Shown here: piece after piece, positions 8,990 to 18,959 of the stretch
Position numbering within the stretch: the first letter of the stretch is position 1
Layout of the letters: every line of letters starts with the position of its first letter
NCBI GenBank assembly: GCA_011763485.2
Contig: JAANSK020268381.1
Coordinates: forward strand, 1-21,475
Length of the DNA stretch: 21,475 bases
Direction: 5' to 3'
From: Isoetes engelmannii
Taxonomy: Eukaryota; Streptophyta; Lycopodiopsida; Isoetales; Isoetaceae
Made by a program: the position numbers and the translations under genes
Notes under the pieces: generated by a model
Told to the model about the DNA's origin: nothing
The model's input: the letters and a program-made list of their open reading frames with translations, nothing else
The model's database searches: none

Positions 8990-11345
8990 ATCATTCTTGG
9001 CAGTGCTGAAGAGTGTGGCACTCGTCCTTAATAACTCCCAATTGGCAACACTGACATAGCATGTCCTCTTGCAGTTCTTGGATCCATCTGCTTATCTCAA
9101 TTCAGAGGCGGACACCTATGCGAATGATACAATGAGTCTACGCTCCTTCAGAGGTAAATATATTCATAGGTACTCTTGTGGACCCAAGCGTAGGATTAAT
9201 CTGGCTTCTGTAGGGTGTCATTTCTACGTGTTCCAAATCCCCAGCATCCAAAAGCTTACCGAGGAAGCATTCATCTAAATACTGCCTTAGGTGATTGTGA
9301 TCCTCCTCGATTTCTACCTGTATGCACCTATGCTATTGCACATTCTATCTAGAGAGACCATTAGCTCGCTTCTCCTTCCAACAGGCTTTGAGGCATTGTG
9401 GACCTATTGCCATGGCATAGGCCAGGGTTGTCTATACTGACTACATTCTAAAAAGTATATGAGTTGACGGTCTAGGGCAACCCGCTGTAAAGGCCAAAAA
9501 CTGGTCTCCTACAAAAGTATTTGATATGGAACCATGGATTTGACTCTCAATACATGGGCCAGAAAGGCCTTCTGAACCCACTCCAAGTCATTCCAGGAGG
9601 CAAGTGATACCATCGGTCCCCACACCTCCATTCCATATAGAAGAGCGGGCTCCATCAAGAACCTGAACGAGTGCGACTGGCCCAGATTTAATCACTTGTT
9701 GCCGAATAGAAGTGCCCAAAATGTGGCAGTAATGAACTCCGTTCCAGGTATTTGTAGGTGGGCACAACCTTCACATTTTGATCTTGATAAGTGAAGGAGG
9801 GCAGCCTTTGGTTGAGTTGAAGATGAGATGCAGAGCACCTTAGTCTTAGCCAAATTCAGGCGCATTCTAGTGGTCTGGCAGAAAATATCCAGAGCATCCA
9901 AATGCTGCTACATATCGGCAAGGCGTAATTTAAGAGGTCCACATCGTCAGATGAGCTGCCGGACGAGAGAGAGTGGGCATCCTTGGCAGATGCCAAACAC
10001 CACTGTTTACAGGTACGCCTAACAGTGGCATTCAGACTGAGCATGTTTCGTACAACCATTATACTGCATTCTCCAACTCTGGAGGAACTCCTAACTGTGT
10101 CAATCTCTCCCATTGTGTGATTCGCGTCTCCCTAGGTACTATGTCAAAAACTTTTGCAACGTCGACAAAGCAGCAATATAAGTTGTGCCGGTGGTGATTT
10201 TTTGTTATCTTTTATCAAGGCCCGCAAAGTGAAAATATGATCACGGTGGAGTGTCGAGGCGTCAAATTGTATAAGGCCTCAAATCTCTACTTCCTCTGCC
10301 CATGCCATCAATTGTTGCCCCAGAATACCAATCAACAGTTTTGCAGATAGCATGTTGGCCATGATCGTGCAGTAGTTGGCTGGGCAGTGGGGATCTCCTG
10401 ACCTATAGATGGAACTACTCTGTTGATGGCCCATTGTAGGAGAAAGCCTTCATGAAGTGTCGTATTGAATAGGCCCATTAGAAAGGGGACAATTTGTGGT
10501 CCTGCCCACTTGAAGAGCCGTGTCTGCATGCCGTCTAAATCTGCAGCCTTGCCATTGACGAGACACTGCAAGCCCTAAGCGACCCATGCCTCTGTGATTA
10601 CTAGAGGTGCCCCCACCTGTGGAGTATCTGGGGTCGAATTTCGAGCGGATTGTAAAGCTGCATCAAGTATTGTGCCCACCATTTGGAATAGATAGTCCTT
10701 GTAGGTTGTAGAGGCTTCTATCTCCAGAATGTTCTGGGGTGATGCTCAAGGAGGCAGAAGATTTCCTGCTGATGACTCGCAATGTGCCGAGCCTCCTTGC
10801 ATTCTAGGAGAGTGCGGTACTATTTGATCGCATGTACTCGCAAAATAGGGTCAGTGGCTAGTCGAAGCAAGCACTTAAGTTCCTTACATGGTTCTGAGTA
10901 AAGCTTATCCCGTGATGGCCTCCATTGGGATCCCTCAAAAAATCTCTCGGAAGCAGTCAAGAGTACAATGATATCAACTACCAAATCTGTTGCTATAATG
11001 TGGGGAACTACAAAATTTCTGTAGCTCATCTATGGGCATCTCGGCATAGGAGTCCACATGATCGTAGTCGAAGTACAACTAAGGCAAGCGAAGGGTATTA
11101 GGGCACGTGATCAGAATAGACTGTGCCGTTATTTGAAGAAAGAGGGGTTGATCGTCTAATCCACCTCTTCATCTCTACTATTTGTGTCGATTCGCAGGTG
11201 TGTAACAAGTTGTGAATCTATTCGGCCTCTAACATATAATCGGCTATGCTACAACCGACTCCCTTGGTGGACGATCTCCTTGCGCTAAGAAGCAACTCAG
11301 TTGCGATTTGTCTGACCCCTTAGATTAGATAAACAGCTGGTGAGG
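8990..11345 (-). pseudogene. LINE copy B: endonuclease end, RT, C-terminal finger
   Basis: The longest LINE copy here. From 11345 downward it shows the C-terminal part of an APE-type endonuclease (CSIADYMLEAE near 11240; NNGTVYSDHVP near 11110, the SDH box). A linker follows with ELKCLLRLATDPILR (about 10860). Then comes the RT: NGKAADLDGMQ...FKWAG (about 10520), ANYCTIMAN (about 10380), VDVAKVFDIV (about 10150), a damaged YADD region (about 9940), and HLDALDIFCQ...LNLAKTKVL (about 9900-9830). The post-RT region LYGMEVWG...WNDLEWVQKAFLA is at about 9640-9560. The C-terminal CQCCQLGVIKDECHTLQHC is near 9010. Many stops and frame changes make it inactive. The 5' end of the endonuclease and any ORF1 are missing or unrecognisable. 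It is homologous to copies A and C. Confidence 0.85.
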
Positions 11346-11625
11346 TTGCATTTGGAGCCGAGGGTAAACCTGAAGTTCGCTGTGGTGCTCAGCTTCAGCT
11401 GAAGGTAATCGCATATGCGATCTTACGGACGAGCAAGAGCTCGACACCATAGCCCTGTATTTCTTTAATGCTTGAGAAATTCCTAAGGAAGAAAAGAAAA
11501 GAAAAGAGAACTACATCGCAATAGAGGTAATGCAAAGTGGTTTGGGGCACGGCCCAACCGAGCAATGTAGTGTGATGCCTGGTCATATGTCCAGTTGGAG
11601 GCAGCCTAGTGGTGTGACGTTAAAA
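11346..11625. other. Short stretch between LINE B and microsatellite
   Basis: No coding signal. It contains an A/G-rich run (about 11485-11508). Its plus-strand right end leads directly into the microsatellite, so it may be the 3' end of a short plus-strand retroelement with a simple-repeat tail, but no internal promoter boxes are evident. Confidence 0.25.
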
Positions 11626-11649
11626 CTACCTACCTACCTACCTACCTAC

Positions 11650-11728
<79 letters not shown>

Positions 11729-11735
11729 CCTATCT
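11626..11735. repeat. Compound microsatellite (CTAC)n(CTAT)n
   Basis: About 27 four-base units: roughly six CTAC units, then a run of CTAT units with a single CTAC near the end. The plus-strand open frame across it is only the translation of this repeat. Confidence 0.97.
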
Positions 11736-11739
11736 TCAT

Positions 11740-13090
11740 TAGAGGACCAACCTTCCGTATAATTCTATTCAAAAGATTTAGACAATGATTAAATTCAAGA
11801 TGCAAACAATGTAGGACAAAGCCCTGGAAGATTTGAATCAACAGGCCACCTTAAGCCTCGCCAAAAAAATTACTTTCTATAATTCTAACATTAAAAATTG
11901 CTTATTCATATTTCTAACTTGCAAAGCAGAGGAAAGGTGATTGAATAATAGAGGAAGAATAGAGCAGGAGCATAGGCGACCATAACTAAAAGAATAAGAC
12001 ACACAAAGTATTAACATTGATTAGATTAAAATATTCCCATATCCATAAGATTATCGTGACTATAGATTATTGTCATAACCTTCTGGACTATTACGCTAAA
12101 CTTTATCTTTATTTCATGGCATTAGAAAGGGCATTTTGACAAATACGAGAAATACATGTGCATTTATTTTGAAAATTATACTAAAATTGAAGGCCATTTA
12201 CCACCAACAGCACCGGGGGGAAGGAGAGAGGACAAACTAAGAAGATTGACTCAGATCCAATTTTTACAGATATTAACTTAAACTGGACTACACAGTTGTC
12301 ATTTTCTGAATTTAGGTGAAAAAAATAAATGTTCTTAGTGACCAATTTTATACACTCTTACCCCCACAATTTATATAAATGTAAATAAATTAGTAATACA
12401 TACTTAATTGAGGAATAATTCCAATGCAACAAGTGTTCCTTACGAAAGTACTAACATGAGCATTGACAGTAACATAGCGCACCTACCATTCCAGTCATGT
12501 TATTTATCCTAATAACTTATCCGCTAAATCTAAAAAGAAGGCTTTAGCCGACAAATGTTACTTATTTATATTTATGGACAATTACAACCGACAAAGAGTT
12601 TCTACATTGAGAGTTGTGTCTTATGAGCACATTGCATTGACAGAATTATTTTTAATTTGGATATTGCAACGTGTTAAATCTCCTCTACATCTATATATCC
12701 TATTCTTGCAACATTTGAAACTTTTGGATAATAAAATGATTGAGACCGGTCAAGAAAGCAAATACTATGATTTCATTGTAGAAAATAGCTTCCAACAATG
12801 ACTTATAAAATGATGAGACCGGTCAAAAAGCAAATACAATGATTTTTTTTTTATAGAAAATAACTTAGATTCATCATTCCAATATTGGGAGGCTACATGC
12901 CATTCTTTGACGACATGATAAACATAAACAATGTTGGGTTGCTCTATAAATTGATTTTATGTACTAGCAATAACCATCAGAAACTAGATCAAACAGGTTG
13001 GCACTAGTGGTTGATTCACTTCATCAAGAGTTTGTACTGAATACATGGGGCTAATTCCAACATGTTCTCCTTGCTTCCTTGTGACCCAGA
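11740..13090. other. AT-rich intergenic stretch, no gene recognised
   Basis: No open frame with family features. The only structure seen is a diverged tandem duplication at 12731-12866. Confidence 0.45.
12731..12866. repeat. Diverged tandem duplication of about 61 bp, period 74
   Basis: Both units begin ataaaatgat, share gagaccggtca and end gaaaata-r-ctt: unit 1 is 12731-12791, unit 2 is 12805-12866. They differ by small indels and substitutions, including a T-run expansion in unit 2, so the duplication is not recent. Confidence 0.8.
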
Positions 13091-13091
13091 A

Positions 13092-13238
13092 CTCCAGCAA
13101 GGACAATGGCAGTAAGGGTAGTAGTAATAATGGGGCAAATCGTAGCCAGTTGCCTCCTAAACGTGGCAAGGTGAAGGCTGCCATAGTTGCAGATTGCACG
13201 CGTCCATGTTCCACAAATTACTCAAAGCTGAAGATATA
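13092..13238 (+). CDS. Possible exon with LPPKRGKVKA motif
   Basis: The frame follows a good acceptor (cttgcttccttgtgacccAG, ending about 13091). It encodes a Ser/Asn/Gly-rich stretch, then SQLPPKRGKVKAAIVAD, and reaches a stop at about 13237-13239. I recall plant small proteins with an LPPKRGxVKAxI core, which is why I list it, but I cannot confirm this. A second frame stays open past 13239 to a GTAAGC donor at about 13253, so the exon could instead continue with a frameshift. No upstream exon was found. It could be a gene fragment carried by a mobile element. The long Leu-rich frame on the other strand is its shadow. Confidence 0.3.
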
Positions 13239-13239
13239 A

Positions 13240-13970
13240 CTGGATGCTACATTGGTAAGCTACCCTTGCTAACTTTGAAATTGCCTCTTAAAACATTAGA
13301 AAGCAAGAATGTATTGTACAATAGTTTATGCAACCTTTTTTTTTTATGTCTATATCATATGATAAGCTATTTATCTATAGCATTATCTATGACTTCCTTT
13401 TCCAAAAATGCTAGAAAGCATTTATGTGTATGCTATGACATGGTTTATTTACATTTGTAATAAAAATTATTTATTTGTATGCAACTGAACATGGTTCATT
13501 TACACACAATTAATGATAGAATTTGTGTTCAAAGATGGTAAATTGAATTGAATTATATTTTTAAGTTCAATGAAAATAAATCAATCATGGGATCCCTAGA
13601 TAGTCCCGTCATTAGCCTTACCTCGAGAGGAAAAGCCTTTGTACAATATGGTGCCACTAAAATATCATCAGGTAGAAGAAGATATTAGAACACAAACGTG
13701 TTGATGCGATAAGAAAACATGCATTAGAATAGAATAGAAAAGAATATTGCCCAAAACGCCTTAATTAAGATGGAAACCCTTTGAGATTTATCACGAAAAA
13801 ATGTGGTGGAGAACATTAAGTATATCCTTATAAATATAACTCAAAACTTCAACTCAAATCCTTAAAATAGGTGCTGCTACACAGAGGGTTGCCCACAGGA
13901 ATAGAAAAGAAAAAAAAAGGAAAACAAGGAAGGAAGAAATCAATTCTAGATGGATCAATTTAAGCGGAAG
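13240..13970. other. AT-rich stretch without a recognised gene
   Basis: Contains an AGAAT run (13726-13745), the reverse complement of the ATTCT runs at 4634 and 6425. There are no coding features beyond the possible exon just upstream. Confidence 0.4.
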
Positions 13971-14090
13971 CAAGCTGTTCCGCTTTCTTCAAATCTATAA
14001 TCTATCTGTTCCGAAATGGTTTTCGATCTATCCAAAGTGGTTTCCAATGCAAGCTCTTCCGTTTTCTTCAAATCTACAATCTATCCGCCG
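13971..14090. repeat. Diverged tandem duplication, about 42 bp, period 79
   Basis: Unit 1 (13971-14013) and unit 2 (14050-14090) both read caagctSttccgYtttcttc and continue aaatctayaatctatc. They differ at about six positions. Confidence 0.8.
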
Positions 14091-14134
14091 CAACTTACTT
14101 GTTAATGGACCAAGGTTCGAGCAGACGAAATTGA

Positions 14135-14180
14135 GTAGACTCACTGCTTAGCAGTGATCTTTTGCACCCAAGGAGTCTAC
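14135..14180. repeat. Nested palindromes
   Basis: tcactgcttagcagtga (14141-14157) is palindromic around one central base. It lies inside a second inverted pair, gtagact (14135-14141) and agtctac (14174-14180). This sits just outside the candidate LTR at 14225-15322. Confidence 0.5.
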
Positions 14181-14224
14181 CAAATGAAGTGTCACAGGGG
14201 ATTTTTGGAAAACAAGGAGAAATT

Positions 14225-15322
14225 TGTTAACACAACTAGAGAACATAAGAGATCAATGAACACTCTGACTTATTTGAACACAGAACAGACAATGAGATAG
14301 GTAATGACACACTTTATTGAAATTCTGAAGCAAGAAAATAGATTGATATGAAGATCATAAGATCATGCAAGAAAACTGAGATACAAAAGCAATTCCAGCC
14401 TAAGGTTTGCAGAATTGGATTGGGAGCAATGTTGTCGGCAAGTTAAGACCTCTCATAGGCCTCGTAGGAAGAATTTAGCACCACACCCAAAACTGAAGGG
14501 TAAGTGAAGAGACAAGCTGACTTAGTACACAATGACTTAGTTCTCCATCTTCTCTGGTACTATTGGTACTATGGCGGACCAGCACATGCAAGTCTCACTT
14601 CTTCTCAATCGCACAAGATACTAGAGGAACAACCCTTGATCTTTCCACCCACCAGAAGCTCATTCACACATCTCTTCAGCTCGGGTGTCAAAGAAACCAA
14701 AGACTAGAGTGTACATGCCAATACATTCCTTCAAAGAATCAGCTTGATGAAAATCCCCATTCTTTCAAAGCTATAGACCGGTAAGCAGAAGAATAGAAGA
14801 AGAACAACTTCATACCGCGCGTTAACTTGGCCTGAACTGCCATCATGCATTGCAGTACTAGAGGAGCTTGAATCCCTTTTTCAAGTACTAACGAACTCAT
14901 TGCTCTGCCTTCCTACTTTGCAAGAGATCAAACAGGTCTGCCCCAAAAGGGTGGTCCATCTGCTCTCAACTCCCTCTCCCAACTAGCCCTAACTAATCTG
15001 CTCTTAACAGCAGTATGAAAATCATGGTCTCCCGCCCATGTTTCATCTCCATATTAGCCAAACCTCTAGATCATGTAGCAGCCTGTAAGCCCTACTCTTC
15101 CCCTAGTTGGGATAGGGGCTGGTTGACAAACAAGAATCCCAAGCATATATACCATCTAGAATGCAATAGGCTAGTGAAGCCCCATCCTTCTAAAGTGCAC
15201 AAGTGCTCAGTACTCTATTTGCTTGAAAGGCTCCTGAATAATACGAAATATGCAACACAAAAGCCCTGCTATGCTGCCAGAACTGAAAAATCATGCTAAC
15301 TATTATTCAAGGACCACTAACA
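14225..15322 (-). mobile_element. Weak candidate LTR or solo-LTR remnant
   Basis: Read on minus, the segment would begin TGTTAGTGGTCC (15322) and end TGTGTTAACA (14225), giving TGTTA...TAACA inverted ends. It holds a TATATAT at about 15144-15150 and an AATAAA at 14313-14318 near the 3' end. No long coding frame fits either strand. There is no matching target duplication (ctagc against aattt on plus), no clear primer-binding site, and no second copy in the window. The TATA-to-AATAAA distance is long for an LTR. Treat as a hypothesis. Confidence 0.25.
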
Positions 15323-15649
15323 CTAGCTGGAACGATTGCTACTGTTAGTTGCGTTGACCTTCACCAGAACACAAGACAATAACCTGAATGCCAATATTTA
15401 CTCTGTCAAAATCAGATGCAGAAGAGAAGTAGCAGGGGCATCGCCCATACTCCCATCAAAAAAACTCTGCTGCAACCAACCCAAATAGCCAAGAAGCAAT
15501 ACCATTCAAGCATTTGTCAAAAGCCTGGAGTGTCAGCCTAGCAGCTTCGCTGCTCCTCCAACATCGATAAGCCTGGGCTCTGCACGAAAATGGACGGCCG
15601 CCGCTGCCGCCCTAAAGAGCGCCTAGGGTTCCGCTCATGGTTTAAAGAT
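15323..15649. other. Stretch with a GC-rich patch, no gene confirmed
   Basis: About 15560-15640 is clearly more GC-rich than its surroundings (gccgccgctgccgcc). A 32-codon frame begins there at ATG 15591, too short and featureless to call. It could be the leader of a retroelement on minus or the 5' end of a lost gene on plus. Confidence 0.3.
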
Positions 15650-15930
15650 GCGAACCTAGTGCTTTTGATCAGCGTCAATGTTTCATGAGCCGGATACAAA
15701 GATTCCTGTATGTTTGTTTATGCGAGAGAAATATACAGGGTCAAACCCTGTTCATTTATGCAATCATTGCGTACAACCCTTTGTCGATCTGGGACAGGTC
15801 TTCTTATAGGGAGCAACCATGTCGCCTCATGATAGCGCACAATCTATACTTGAAAATAGCTGGAGATCTAATCTATACTTGAAAATAGCTGGAGATCTGT
15901 ACTTACAAAATTGGAACTTGTACTTGCATC
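15650..15930 (-). promoter_or_regulatory. Possible LTR-like promoter segment
   Basis: On minus it carries CCCTATAAG (about 15803-15811), a good TATA box. Further downstream is a palindrome acagggt-ttg-accctgt (15735-15751). It lies directly after the coiled-coil reading frame and the Ty3/gypsy remnant on the same strand, where a 3' LTR would be expected. No polypurine tract or clear TG/CA ends were found, and the partner LTR would lie outside the window. Confidence 0.25.
15841..15898. repeat. Perfect 29-bp tandem duplication
   Basis: Unit 15841-15869 (starts aatctatacttgaaaatagc) is repeated exactly at 15870-15898. Identity of the two copies suggests a recent event compared with the diverged duplications elsewhere in the window. 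Confidence 0.95.
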
Positions 15931-16990
15931 ATGATGGGAGAATCTTGTACTTGCATATCTTACCCGTGGGGGTTTCCATGCCATCTTCCGTGGTGGCAGT
16001 CATTGCTTCTGTTGTGGCGCCAACTGTTGTTATGTCTGTGTCCGTGGGTGCAGCCGTTGTATCTTCCATGCTTAGCTCCGTGCTGCTTCCCATGGTATTT
16101 GTTATAGGCTTCTTCTGAGTTACTGCTTCCTAGATGGAGAGCCTTTGTCGTAGAAGCCTTTGTATAACATTGACGTTCCCTCTTCCAGTCGGCTTGAAGT
16201 GCTCAAATCTTGGCCTTGGCATTCTTATCCAGAGTTGCATACTTGGTCTGATGATCGTCATGGACTGCTTTAATAGGGACAGTGTCCACGGGTACATTCG
16301 CTTGAAGGGACTTCTGAAGTTCCTCCACTTGTGCATGTGCTTGAGCCAAATGGCTTTTAGCTGCCCTCAATGAGGAGTCCCGCGCAGTGAGTGGCGATTG
16401 AAGACCAGCAACATGAGTGATCAACTGATCCTCAAGGGCAGTCACCCAGGCAGACTCTCTCTCCATAGTATTTTTGTATGACATGATCTACTTTTCATAG
16501 CAGGCAGTATCTGCCGTAGGCTTGGCATTGAGCTCCTGGAGTTGAGCTAGCAGTTTCGCGATTTGATCTTGCAGAGGAATTTGGGCATTTTTTGCGTTCA
16601 TGCATCTTTTTCTGCTGCAGCCTTTTGCGCCTGTACTTGCAGAAGCTGTTGTTGTAAATTCGTTAGATCTTCTTGAAGCTTTGTTAGCGTGGCGTCTTGT
16701 GACTCATGCTCCTATTTAATATTTTGCAGCTTTGCTCTACGTTGATGCGCCTCTATTTCGAGCGTTCAAGATCTTGTGCATTGAGCTGAAGCTCTTGATT
16801 CTTGATCTACTACATGGTCCATTGTTGTTCCAGCTTCTAGAACCATGACTTACCTTGCTGGAACAATTGGTGCACGACCACTTCTGGTAACAGATTTGTT
16901 TGTGTAGCCGACGAGTCGTCCAGGTTGATGAAGGGGAGCTGCTGCTGTGGAGGTTGTTCTGGCGCATGAGAGGGTTTTTGGGCATCCCAT
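15929..16990 (-). pseudogene. Broken coiled-coil frame with Thr-rich acidic tail
   Basis: On minus, several adjacent frame pieces form one protein-like region. First is a Pro/Gln-rich stretch (PEQPPQQQLPFINLDD, about 16930) with VVVHQLFQQGKSWF (about 16860). Long heptad-rich pieces follow: KNQELQLNAQDLE (about 16790), TLTKLQEDLTNLQQQLLQVQ (about 16680), LQDQIAKLLAQLQELNAK (about 16550), ERESAWVTALEDQL (about 16450) and AQVEELQKSL (about 16340). It ends in a Thr/Asp/Glu-rich tail (MEDTTAAPTDTDITT, about 16060). Roughly six stops and at least three frame changes break it. It lies directly after the integrase zinc finger of the Ty3/gypsy remnant, where the integrase core should be. It may be an extra retroelement frame, a gag-like N-terminal region from another copy, or captured host sequence. 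No family is recognised. Confidence 0.5.
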
Positions 16991-16993
16991 GCG

Positions 16994-17176
16994 TTAGCAC
17001 GGATCACACTGTTGTGCGACCTCATGAGCATCCTTGAATAGGATTGGCCACCAATAGCCAGCTAAAAGCAGTTTGCGGGCAGTGTTATCTCCACTAAAGT
17101 GTCCTCCACCTGGTCCATCATGGGCTTGATGGAGAAGCTCCTCTATTTCATGGGAAAGAACACACCGCCGCAGTAC
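16994..17176 (-). pseudogene. Integrase N-terminal HHCC zinc finger
   Basis: The frame reads HQAHDGPGGGHFSGDNTARK, then LLLAGYWWPILFKDAHEV and CDPC, followed by a stop at 16994-16996. The two His (HDGPGGGH) and the CxxC pair are intact, with the GYWWP block typical of Ty3/gypsy integrases between them. In related elements the finger continues CQR-type into the D,D,E core; here the codon after CDPC is TAA and the following sequence is unrelated. The finger alone has no integrase activity. Confidence 0.8.
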
Positions 17177-17384
17177 CTAATTAGTGGTTGCATGATATAA
17201 AATGTCTTCTACCATGGTATGATATCGGGTCTCTTTTAGAAACTGAGGTCTGAAAGCCTGATTCTTGGCGGCTAATAAGTGCAGATCCTCAGATAGAAGA
17301 ATGCCATATAGATGAAACTGGACCTGATCATGGTACCAGGCCGTGGCATGAAAAACTGGGGCATAGGGGAGTGAATCAGATGTG

Positions 17385-17765
17385 CCCATGAGAGGATCGT
17401 CATTGTGGATTCTGGACAAGTAATGGGGCACAATATGAAATTACTAGGTTCGTGGATGATTACAGAAGGAGCAAAATTCTTGTAAGAGCAGGATCCAATG
17501 GGCAATGTGATCCGTAGGTGTGGTTTTGTTGATGAGATATAGGAGGGCTTGGTGATCCACAAAGAATTTGAGTTGCTGCCCAGAAGATAATGACAGATTT
17601 TTTTGACAGAGAAGATTAGACCAAGGGCTTCAGTGCTCAATCGCAGAATAATTTCGTTCTGCAGGGTTTAGCTTTTGGTCGGTGAATCTGATGGGCTTAT
17701 CCAATTTAGGAGAAAAGGATTGGGCTAGAACCGCACCGATGGAAAACCCTGAAACACATGAAATG
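17385..17765 (-). pseudogene. RNase H domain, degenerate
   Basis: Pieces in two frames give AVLAQSFSPKLDKPIRFTDQ, LNPAERNYSAIE, EALGLIFSVKK...HYLLG, FFVDHQALLYLINKTTPTDH and YLSRIHNDDPL. That is the normal Ty3/gypsy RNase H order. The first catalytic Asp (usually in FHVFxDAS) is replaced in FHVFQGFPS. The Asp before xLSR is His (PHYLSR). The Glu of NYSAIE and the VDH Asp remain. A frame change sits between NYSAIE and EALGLIF. Confidence 0.8.
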
Positions 17766-18925
17766 ATTTGGACCAATCGGGTGGTGTGAGGATAGGAGCC
17801 GTAACCAGCTTCTTCAATTTCTCAAAAGCCTCATCAGCCTCTGAAGACCATTTCCACGATCTTTCATCACATGTTAACTTGTGAAGGGGAGCGGCCACCG
17901 AAGCAAGATCAGGAATGAAAATGAAGTAGTTGATCTTGCCCATAAAGCTTCGGGTCTCTTTGATGTTTCTTGGTGCACAAGTTGTCATAATACATCTGAT
18001 TTTAGCCGGGTCCGTGGCGATGCCCGTCTGACTGACCACATGCCCAAATAGTTCCCCAAAAGTGACACAAAAGAAATTCTTCTTCGGGTTTAAACTGATA
18101 CCCGTGTCGGCGCAATGTCGGAAGATCTGTGTCAGTTTAGACAGATGCATATTTCTGCTGTTGTAGGCAGAGAAATCATCCTGAAAGACATATAAGAAGG
18201 GATTCACGGACATGAAGTCACGGAAGACCCGTAACATGATCTGGGGAGTTTGAGAGTCCGAAAGGCACGATTTTGTAAGCATACATCCCCCAGAGTGTGG
18301 TAAAGGTCGTCTTCAATTGATCTTCTGGTTGGATAGAAATTTGGATATACCCAGAGAATCCATCTATAAAAGAATGCATCTCGTGACCAGCAGCGTCTTC
18401 CAACACTTGGTCCGTGAAAGGCAGAGGAAAGTGGTCCCTTTCCGGGACTGCATTTAGCTTTCAATAATCTATGCAGACTCTGATTTTCCCATTCTTTTTT
18501 AGTACAACTATAATGGAACTTACACGTTCTGAATGTTTGACTTCATAAATCAATCATGCAGTGAGTAATTTGTGAATCTCAGCTTCCACTCGATCTCTAT
18601 AGTTTGGATTAAGCCTGTATTGGAGTTGATACAGTGGCTTGGCATCTGGTTTTGTTGGAATAGAAAGCTGGCCCAAAGCAGGGTCAATGCCACGGAGATC
18701 TGAATAGTTCCATGCAAAAATATGCCTAAATTTAGTTAGCAACTTAATAAGATCAAGACGAAAATCCTCTCGAACTGCAGCAATCCGCACAGGCTGTTCA
18801 AATCCAAGGTCGACTATTTCCAAACGAGATGTATCAATGTGAGGCCGAAGAGTCGACTCCACGAGGGTTTGAGCAGGTGGATAATTGAGTTCAAGAGGAT
18901 CTGATGAAGTGGTGGTGAAAAACAA
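17766..18925 (-). pseudogene. Ty3/gypsy reverse transcriptase
   Basis: Starts with FAWNYSDLRGIDPALGQLSI and RLNPNYRDRVEAEIHKLL (18720-18560). Next are VVLKKNGKIRVCIDY (about 18500), DGFSGYIQISIQPED (about 18350) and PFGLSNSP (about 18255). A frame change and a short deletion remove the expected ATFQR-type residues. MLRVFRDF follows, then the catalytic box VFQDDFSAYN (about 18180), where both Asp are kept but Tyr is Phe. The thumb includes GISLNPKKNFF, DPAKIRCIM, RSFMGKINYF and APLHKLT. In-frame stops occur at 18551-18553 and within the IDY-KLN junction (about 18465). Confidence 0.88.
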
Positions 18926-18959
18926 AGGATTGGTAGATTGTGGAAGTGATTCTGAAGAC

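Noticed and set aside
11530-11742. Open frame ending in repeated YLSI residues
   Set aside because: It is the translation of the CTAC/CTAT microsatellite.
12574-12801. 75-codon frame on plus
   Set aside because: Half of it is the 12731-12866 tandem duplication, and there are no family features.
12984-13214. Leu-rich frame on minus resembling a membrane segment
   Set aside because: It is antisense to the better-supported plus exon and has no start or splice context.
14110-14122. ggttcgagc, a tRNA or SINE B-box look-alike
   Set aside because: No A box at the right distance and no cloverleaf could be formed.
15591-15689. 32-codon frame from ATG in a GC-rich patch
   Set aside because: Too short, with no homology I recognise and no clear continuation by splicing.
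15670-15700. ttgtatccggct on minus as a tRNA-Met primer-binding site
   Set aside because: It matches only about half of the usual TGGTATCAGAGC sequence.
16203-16373. Overlapping open frames on both strands near 16200-16370
   Set aside because: Only the minus frame with heptad periodicity continues into neighbouring pieces; the others are shadows.
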